This document shows positions 59,008-64,000 of a stretch of 64,000 nucleotides of DNA, in pieces. Position 1 is the first letter of the stretch; every line of letters starts with the position of its first letter. The stretch spans positions 1 through 64,000 of the forward strand of contig MEPO01000026.1 in assembly GCA_001769805.1 (NCBI GenBank), in the 5' to 3' direction. The DNA is from Bdellovibrionales bacterium GWA1_52_35 (GTDB lineage: Bacteria > Bdellovibrionota > UBA1018). Made by a program: the position numbers and the translations under genes. Below the pieces are notes generated by a model. It ran no database searches. It worked only from the letters and a program-made list of their open reading frames with translations, and was not told where the DNA came from.

Positions 59008-59664
59008 ATGGTATGGCCAGCTAACGAAATTCCGGACTGGGCACAGGCAGTGGCAAAAACCCTGTTGCGCGCCTTGAAGGAGCGCGACCCCTACACCTAC
59101 GGCCACTGCCGTCGTGTCGCCCGTAATGCAAAACTTCTGGCTGAAGCAGCCGGCCTAAATGAATTTGAACAATCAGTCGTCGAGTACGCTAGCCTCTTTC
59201 ATGATTTGGGTAAAATTGGGGTTCCGGACACAGTTCTTCTGAAACCCGGTCGCCTTACTGAAGATGAAGAGGCCGTGATGCGTCTTCATCCTGTGAAGAG
59301 CGCCGAAATCATGAATTCACTTATCCATATTCCGTTCTTCCGCGCGACCCTCCCGGGAATTCGCCACCACCATGAACGCATTGACGGGACCGGCTACCCT
59401 GACGGATTGAAAGGCACGGAAATTCCATTTGTTTCAAGAATACTGCTTGTTGCCGACACCTTCGATGCGATGACAACCACCCGTCCTTACCGCAAGGGAC
59501 TGGCCCACGAAATTGCTTACAAGGAACTGGAACGCTACTCGAACCTTCAGTTTGATGCCGCCTTGGTGGAAATGTTCGTCAAGGCGCACCCGGGCTGGCC
59601 CGTGCTGAGCGAGGAAGAGACAGGCGAACTTTTTGTTTCCGTGCCGCTCAAAAAGGCAGCCTAA
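59008..59664 (+). CDS. HD-GYP domain protein, cyclic-di-GMP phosphodiesterase-like
   Basis: Predicted 218 residues, almost entirely an HD-GYP domain: ERDPYTYGHCRRVARNAKLL, FHDLGKIGVPDTVLLKPGRLT, MRLHPVKSAEIM, HHHERIDGTGYPDGLKGTEIP and LLVADTFDAMTTTRPYRKG. The metal and GYP motif residues are all present, so hydrolysis of cyclic-di-GMP in the cytoplasm is likely. It has no sensory domain, so input must come from partners or from expression level. Its stop overlaps the convergent HDOD gene by 4 bases. Confidence 0.8.
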   Translation: MVWPANEIPDWAQAVAKTLLRALKERDPYTYGHCRRVARNAKLLAEAAGLNEFEQSVVEYASLFHDLGKIGVPDTVLLKPGRLTEDEEAVMRLHPVKSAEIMNSLIHIPFFRATLPGIRHHHERIDGTGYPDGLKGTEIPFVSRILLVADTFDAMTTTRPYRKGLAHEIAYKELERYSNLQFDAALVEMFVKAHPGWPVLSEEETGELFVSVPLKKAA

Positions 59665-61001
59665 ATCTGGATATTTTTTGCAACCGAGTTCACCACGCCG
59701 CGCATATCAATGCGAAAATCGCGAAGCTCAGGCCCCCGCCAAAGAGACAGGACTGGATCGTCCATCTTGTCTGTTTTTTTGAAATTATTGGCGATGTTGG
59801 TCGCCAGGCAAATCAGACCCGTAATCGGGAAAAGATTTTTTTGCCGCAGCCGAAGCAGATAAGGATCATGATGGAACTGCACAACCTTCTCAATTGGGCG
59901 GAACATCCGGTAAAAGTGGCAGGTTAAGGCGCCGATGGCGAGATGATCCACTCCCCATTTTTCTTTTTCCAGATGCTGGCGGATCGGGCGTGAAATTTCT
60001 TTCTTTTTTACGTCTTCCAGAAAATTGATGTAGCCCGGGCGTACGATCGCCATACCCACCTTGCCGATATCGTGGATGAGCGCCGCCGAAAACACGTATT
60101 TCTGAAAACCAAGATCCGGGACATTTTTTGCGAGTTCCGCGGCAATTGTCGCAGTACGCAGGCCGTGATTGTAAATGCCGTCCAAAAACGCGAGAACCTT
60201 CTTTTTGTCATCACATACGGCATTCGTAACAGCCGCTAGAATATCGAAAACCAGGCCGGCGGCATAGGCCGTATCCGAATACTCGTTCTTGCGGTTGACG
60301 AGCTGCTCTTCAGTTTTCAGGGAATACTTCAGGAACTCCGAGGACGTCAGCTTGAGCTTGCCGTCTTTGTCCCATTCCGGATGGGTACCGAGAACGGACC
60401 TGTAGAGCTGGGCGGCAATCATCAGATTGCGAAAGTTCTGCATTCCGAGGAGCACAATGGCTCCTTCCAGACTCGGCATCTCCTCGCGTTTGGAGAGATT
60501 GGCCACGACCCGGTAAAAAAGGGACTCAAAATAGGCGTTTGCTTTCAGGATCTGACTGACTTTTTCTGCCGTGACATCGATATTGGAGAATGCTTCGAGT
60601 ATGAACCAACTTGTATCCGGAAGGATCAGCTTGGGCGCGACCTTGTCCAGGAAGTGGCTTAAAATCTCAGGCTGTGGCCCTTCTTTGATTTTCAGCGCAG
60701 CAAAAACTCTCTGCTCAACCGGAACCTGGGTCTCCAGCTCTTCCCGGGCCTTGCGCTCCTCTTCAGATTTGCGCTCCTGCGCCTTGAAATTGACACCGAT
60801 CTTCGCATGCCCCTTCGAAAGCGTGACTCTCGACGTCGCTCCTGGCTGCGGACGGCCATAGGGAGCCGGAGCAGCCGGTGCCACAGGCTTTGGAGTAGCA
60901 CCCAACACGGGCTTTGCGCCTGGCTGGGCTTGGGGACTCGGCTGAACGGGCTGCCCACCCGAAGGAGGCGTTCCTTTGGGGGCGGGCTTATCTATAGCCA
61001 T
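59661..61001 (-). CDS. HDOD-domain protein with Pro/Ala-rich N-terminus
   Basis: Predicted 446 residues. The first 55 residues are a Pro/Ala/Gln-rich disordered tail, then a charged helix (KAQERKSEEERKAREELET). Residues about 110-440 are HDOD-like with a full HD motif (LDGIYNHGLRTATIAAEL, FSAALIHDIGKVGMAIV) and GLICLATNIANN. HDOD proteins act in signalling, often as docking partners for HD-GYP or chemosensory components. The HD pair here may still bind metal. Located between HD-GYP and STAS genes. Confidence 0.6.
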   Translation of the reverse strand: MAIDKPAPKGTPPSGGQPVQPSPQAQPGAKPVLGATPKPVAPAAPAPYGRPQPGATSRVTLSKGHAKIGVNFKAQERKSEEERKAREELETQVPVEQRVFAALKIKEGPQPEILSHFLDKVAPKLILPDTSWFILEAFSNIDVTAEKVSQILKANAYFESLFYRVVANLSKREEMPSLEGAIVLLGMQNFRNLMIAAQLYRSVLGTHPEWDKDGKLKLTSSEFLKYSLKTEEQLVNRKNEYSDTAYAAGLVFDILAAVTNAVCDDKKKVLAFLDGIYNHGLRTATIAAELAKNVPDLGFQKYVFSAALIHDIGKVGMAIVRPGYINFLEDVKKKEISRPIRQHLEKEKWGVDHLAIGALTCHFYRMFRPIEKVVQFHHDPYLLRLRQKNLFPITGLICLATNIANNFKKTDKMDDPVLSLWRGPELRDFRIDMRGVVNSVAKNIQI

Positions 61002-61151
61002 GAATAGAGTTTAAGTGAGTTTCTGATAATTACAAGTCAACAGAATGAGACCCTTTTATTGACAGCATGTCTAAAACTCATGCTAAACTTAATATTACTA
61101 CGGCTTATTCAGAGTTCTGATATTCTGTATCATTCGCAAAAAGGGCGCCCG

Positions 61152-61766
61152 GTGAAGCTGAAACTGGAACAGAGCAACGACATTACCATTCTCTCAGTCA
61201 GCGACGGCATTGAAGCTGCGCAGATTCCTGTCTTGAAGGCTGGCCTGCATAAACTTTTTCAATCGAAAAAAACTCTAGTCGTTCTTGATCTGCTTACAGT
61301 GAAGAACGAGCTGCTCATGATTCAACCCATGCTGAGCGAATTGAGCGGTCTTCCTCATTGGGCTCAGGAGCAAGGCGCCCAACTCGCAGTGATTTCAACG
61401 GCAACTGGCGTGGGCACAGCGAATACGCGCGAAGAAGGAATCCGGGCAATTCAATCTCCTCTCGCGGGCCTGCAAATGCTCGAAGCAAAGTTGCAGGCGC
61501 AACTCAAAATGCTCGAAACCCAGAAAGCGGATTTCACCCAAAAAATAAATTCCGCCGCTGCCGACGATGTGCGGGCACTCCGGCAGGAGAACAGCAAACT
61601 CCACAATACAATCAAGAGCCTTGAGGAAATCAATCTGCGATTTCTAAAGAAACGGACGGAGCCGAGCCAGAGCATTGCCGTAAAGGCAAAATGGGATGAA
61701 CTCCAGAGCATCCTGTCCATCGTGCTTGTGCAAGAGGGTTTGCTCGCGGACAAGGACAGCAAATGA
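61152..61766 (+). CDS. STAS-like protein with long coiled coil
   Basis: Predicted 204 residues from the GTG with AAGGGCGCCC before it; the ORF's first 31 codons lack STAS-like sequence. Residues 1-85 resemble a STAS domain (VKLKLEQSNDITILSVSDGIEAAQIPVLKAGLHKLFQSKKTLVVLDLLTV). A long coiled coil follows (LQMLEAKLQAQLKMLETQKADFTQK, LRQENSKLHNTIKSLEEINLRFLKK). It resembles an anti-anti-sigma-type input protein fused to an oligomerisation rod. The next gene overlaps by ATGA, so they form an operon. Confidence 0.5.
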   Translation: MKLKLEQSNDITILSVSDGIEAAQIPVLKAGLHKLFQSKKTLVVLDLLTVKNELLMIQPMLSELSGLPHWAQEQGAQLAVISTATGVGTANTREEGIRAIQSPLAGLQMLEAKLQAQLKMLETQKADFTQKINSAAADDVRALRQENSKLHNTIKSLEEINLRFLKKRTEPSQSIAVKAKWDELQSILSIVLVQEGLLADKDSK

Positions 61767-62158
61767 GTCAACCCACCAAGCCCCCCCAGAAGCCCAGCGC
61801 CGCAACCCCGGCCGCCGCACCAGCAAAGCCGACCCTTTCTCCGGAAGCCGAATTATCAGGACGCATCAAGGAAATCGAAGCCAGGCTCCTGGTCTTGAAC
61901 GGCGAAATCAAAGTTTTGAAAGGCAAACTGAGCAACCGCGACCCCCTTCTGGCTCACAAACTCAAGAAAGAAAACGAACTGCTGAAAGGCCGCATAGGCA
62001 AATTGGAGCAAGCACTGGCTGCGCTGCTTGCCGATTCCTTCAAACCTCGACAGCCAGACGAATCCAACATCCAACTGGATGTGATGCGTCGGGCTGCTGT
62101 CGAATATTTTAAAAAAGCGAATGTCGCACCTGAGTTATGGAAAAACATAGAATCCTGA
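61763..62158 (+). CDS. Small coiled-coil protein, disordered N-terminus
   Basis: Predicted 131 residues. Residues 1-30 are Pro/Ala/Lys-rich and disordered. Residues about 32-95 form a coiled coil (RIKEIEARLLVLNGEIKVLKGKLSN, LKKENELLKGRIGKLEQALAALL). The C-terminus is a short helical domain. No enzyme motif. Its ATG overlaps the STAS gene stop and its end overlaps the response-regulator start by 22 bases, so it is tightly co-expressed with both. A scaffold between them is an inference. Confidence 0.5.
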   Translation: MSQPTKPPQKPSAATPAAAPAKPTLSPEAELSGRIKEIEARLLVLNGEIKVLKGKLSNRDPLLAHKLKKENELLKGRIGKLEQALAALLADSFKPRQPDESNIQLDVMRRAAVEYFKKANVAPELWKNIES

Positions 62159-62814
62159 TTATTGAAGACAACCTGGATACGAGAAAGTTCCTCGAAGCCA
62201 TGCTGAGCAAGGACTTCGAAGTCATAACAGCCGAGAACGGCGTTATAGGAATCGACTATGCCCGGAACCGGGCACCGGATCTGATTCTGCTGGATATCAT
62301 GCTGCCCATTCTGAGCGGCTACGATGCCTGCAGTCTTCTAAAAAAAGACGAAAAAACTAAAAGAATTCCAATTATCTTTCTTTCGGCCAAAAACAGCATT
62401 CCAGATATTACCCAGGGTCTCGGAGTCGGGGCGGATGACTACATCCCCAAACCCTTCGACTACAAGGAACTGCTGGCCCGGATCCAGACGCGACTCCGCA
62501 AAACCATGGAAGCAACAGCCCAGCCGATCCAGGTGGGTGACCTGAAGATTGATCCCGCCAATCGCGTTGTTTCGTTTGCAGACAAAGTGGCTCAACTCAC
62601 CCTGACGGAATTCGATATTCTAAGATGCCTTGCCGCGAAAGCGGGCACCGTGGTTTCACGTGAGGACATTCTGAAAGAAGTTTGGCGTGATGACTCCGGC
62701 AAGACGAACGACCGGACAATTGACGTGCATATCCGGGCACTCCGAAAGAAGATCCCACCGCTCACCAAGCATGTCATTTCGATCTACAGCGTCGGTTACA
62801 AGTACGAGAAATAA
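62137..62814 (+). CDS. OmpR-type response regulator
   Basis: Predicted 225 residues. Receiver residues are all standard: ILIIEDNLDTR (acidic pair), LILLDIMLP (phospho-Asp), LSAKNS (Thr/Ser), PKPFDYK (Lys). Residues about 128-225 are an OmpR/PhoB winged helix: LTLTEFDILRCLAAKAGTVVSREDILKEVW and DRTIDVHIRALRKKI...YSVGYKYE. It would bind DNA as a dimer when phosphorylated; no sensor kinase is visible in the window. It starts inside the coiled-coil gene. Confidence 0.85.
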   Translation: MEKHRILIIEDNLDTRKFLEAMLSKDFEVITAENGVIGIDYARNRAPDLILLDIMLPILSGYDACSLLKKDEKTKRIPIIFLSAKNSIPDITQGLGVGADDYIPKPFDYKELLARIQTRLRKTMEATAQPIQVGDLKIDPANRVVSFADKVAQLTLTEFDILRCLAAKAGTVVSREDILKEVWRDDSGKTNDRTIDVHIRALRKKIPPLTKHVISIYSVGYKYEK

Positions 62815-64000
62815 TCAGTTTTTCACTTCAAGCGGAACGTCCAGAGATACAACCCGCTGATCTTCAATCGTCACGGTGATTGTCTTTTCCATGCCCAGAA
62901 CTTCGTGAATCAGATGAACATTGTAAACGCCTACCGGCATTTTCTCGTTTTCAATGGGTGTTTTGCGAATCCAGGGTTTGCTGCCGCTGTTTGAACTTCT
63001 GAAAGTTGCGCTGACGATTGCGGGCGTCGTGTGGATGCTCAGGAAGCCGTATGTCACCGGCTCAAGCGCAATTTCCATCGGCCAGTCTTTCTGGTCGCCG
63101 ACCTGCTGGGACTGCAGAACAAATTCACGCCGGAACTCCCGAAAATCCTTCCGTTGAACAACCAGCTCCAGAGCGGTGTCCAGCGGCTGGACTGAAGTCG
63201 GATTTGCCGGGTCAATATTCTGGCCATTGATGAAAATGGAGGAATCCTCGCCTCCTGGACTTATATTCAGATGCAACTGCACAGTCCTGCCGGCGGGCGC
63301 CCGAGATCCTGCATTCACCGTATGGTTGGCGACCGCACCGGTCCCTTGGGAGATATTGACCGGGACCACACGGCTTTCGCCGGACTTAAGATTAAATTCC
63401 TGATCAAAAGCCCCAGCAGAACTTCGTACCGAGATGAACAAGGGTTTTCCTGCCGGAAGTTTTTTCAGTGTGATGGGAAGCCCTTTACCCCAAGGCTGAT
63501 TATTCACTGAAATAACTGCCGTCTGATTGTCACCTTCCAGAACCAAGGTGGCAGTCTGGGCTGGTCCCGAAGAAAGAAACGGGATTTTGATTCCAAGTTC
63601 CGGTGCCAGCAGCAAAGCGATGAGTCCGGCCGCGATAGTACCGAGGAGGCGGCTTTTAGTGCCCCTCCCTGACTGACCATCCTGCGCCATCCGACTCTGC
63701 TTCGGAGCAGTCCGCTCCTGGTTGCGCCCCCCCTCAGACTGGTGCGCCGACCGGGACTGCCCACGAGCAAAGGACTCCATTTTCAAATTCCCGGCTGTCT
63801 CAAGATCTTTCTTGCTGAAGAGATCACGCGATCCGGTTGAGGCGACGCCTCGATTGCCGATCACGGTCTTTTCATCGCGGGCTACAGCCCCCCCGCTAAC
63901 CAGCTCGATTGACAATTCCTGAGACTCCAGATTGAGAAGTTCCTCGGCTTTGGTATTGAGTTCCACCATCCGTTTGCGATCCCGGATGATCTCATCTTTG
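62815..64000 (-). CDS. PEGA-repeat membrane protein, 5' end beyond the window
   Basis: The frame is open through the right edge (KDEIIRDRKRM before the ORF-track ATG at 63969), so the gene is partial at its 5' end. Visible part: a helical stretch, a Ser/Arg-rich cytoplasmic segment, one membrane span (LLGTIAAGLIALLLAPEL), and then about three PEGA-like repeats with LPAGKPLFISVRSS, DTALELVVQRKDFREF and KMPVGVYNVHLIHEV. PEGA domains are small surface or periplasmic beta folds often fused to kinases or FHA proteins. The cut-off N-terminus may hold such a domain. Faces the OmpR-type gene end to end. Confidence 0.55.
   Translation of the reverse strand, partial: KDEIIRDRKRMVELNTKAEELLNLESQELSIELVSGGAVARDEKTVIGNRGVASTGSRDLFSKKDLETAGNLKMESFARGQSRSAHQSEGGRNQERTAPKQSRMAQDGQSGRGTKSRLLGTIAAGLIALLLAPELGIKIPFLSSGPAQTATLVLEGDNQTAVISVNNQPWGKGLPITLKKLPAGKPLFISVRSSAGAFDQEFNLKSGESRVVPVNISQGTGAVANHTVNAGSRAPAGRTVQLHLNISPGGEDSSIFINGQNIDPANPTSVQPLDTALELVVQRKDFREFRREFVLQSQQVGDQKDWPMEIALEPVTYGFLSIHTTPAIVSATFRSSNSGSKPWIRKTPIENEKMPVGVYNVHLIHEVLGMEKTITVTIEDQRVVSLDVPLEVKN

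Overview
The window reads as one contiguous piece of a Gram-negative, flagellated bacterial chromosome. It carries many lipoproteins, outer-membrane barrels, a MacAB-TolC-type exporter, LpoB, a flagellin and a YdbH/YdbL-type envelope pair. The style of the secreted proteins (Ig-repeat, LamG and TPR-barrel lipoproteins), the AlkZ-related winged-helix protein, the paired ArsA-like ATPases and the ATP-grasp type GshA fit Bdellovibrionota/Oligoflexia or a deltaproteobacterial relative. That placement is inference. I see no rRNA, tRNA, IS element, phage gene, integrase or CRISPR array.

Layout. 0-8.2 kb is loosely packed, with secreted orphans, a transglutaminase-amidoligase fusion and a small toxin-antitoxin-like pair; it looks the most accessory. 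8.3-11.4 kb holds surface proteins on the plus strand: a small barrel, a lipoprotein, a pilin-like protein and a Cys-repeat adhesin coupled to it. 11.4-13.5 kb is a ferredoxin gene with a perfect FNR-type operator, convergent with a Crp/Fnr regulator. 14.3-17.6 kb carries a DedA-phosphodiesterase fusion, a CheY-like protein and a STAS-CheX fusion. 17.6-20.9 kb has a secreted protein, GlsB/YeaQ, a hydrolase and an MFS pump. 20.9-26.6 kb is a FecR/LamG-lipoprotein operon divergent from a TPR-barrel gene. 26.7-27.8 kb is flagellin with a sigma28 promoter and terminator. 27.8-33 kb is trmB followed by a tolC/adaptor/ATPase/permease operon. 33-34.8 kb is the LpoB operon.

35-41 kb is a tightly overlapping operon: unknown secreted protein, two ArsA/Get3-like ATPases, TPR protein, GshA and a PAP2 phosphatase. 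It is followed by a DUF2231 membrane protein and a GH15 enzyme. 43.7-52.6 kb has a secreted phospholipase D-like protein and a 2427-residue repeat lipoprotein. 52.6-56.5 kb has a polysaccharide deacetylase and the YdbH/YdbL-like pair. 56.6-64 kb is signalling-rich: PP2C phosphatase, OmpP1/PorV-like barrel, HD-GYP, HDOD, STAS-coiled-coil, a coiled-coil protein, an OmpR-type regulator and a PEGA-repeat protein cut by the right edge.

Most interesting: an exported transglutaminase-amidoligase fusion, a DedA-phosphodiesterase fusion with a lipobox buried in its middle, the FNR-box/leaderless ferredoxin promoter, an ArsA pair in which only one member keeps the signature lysine, and a flagellin leader with an upstream minicistron. 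All family assignments come from motif reading, not from database searches.
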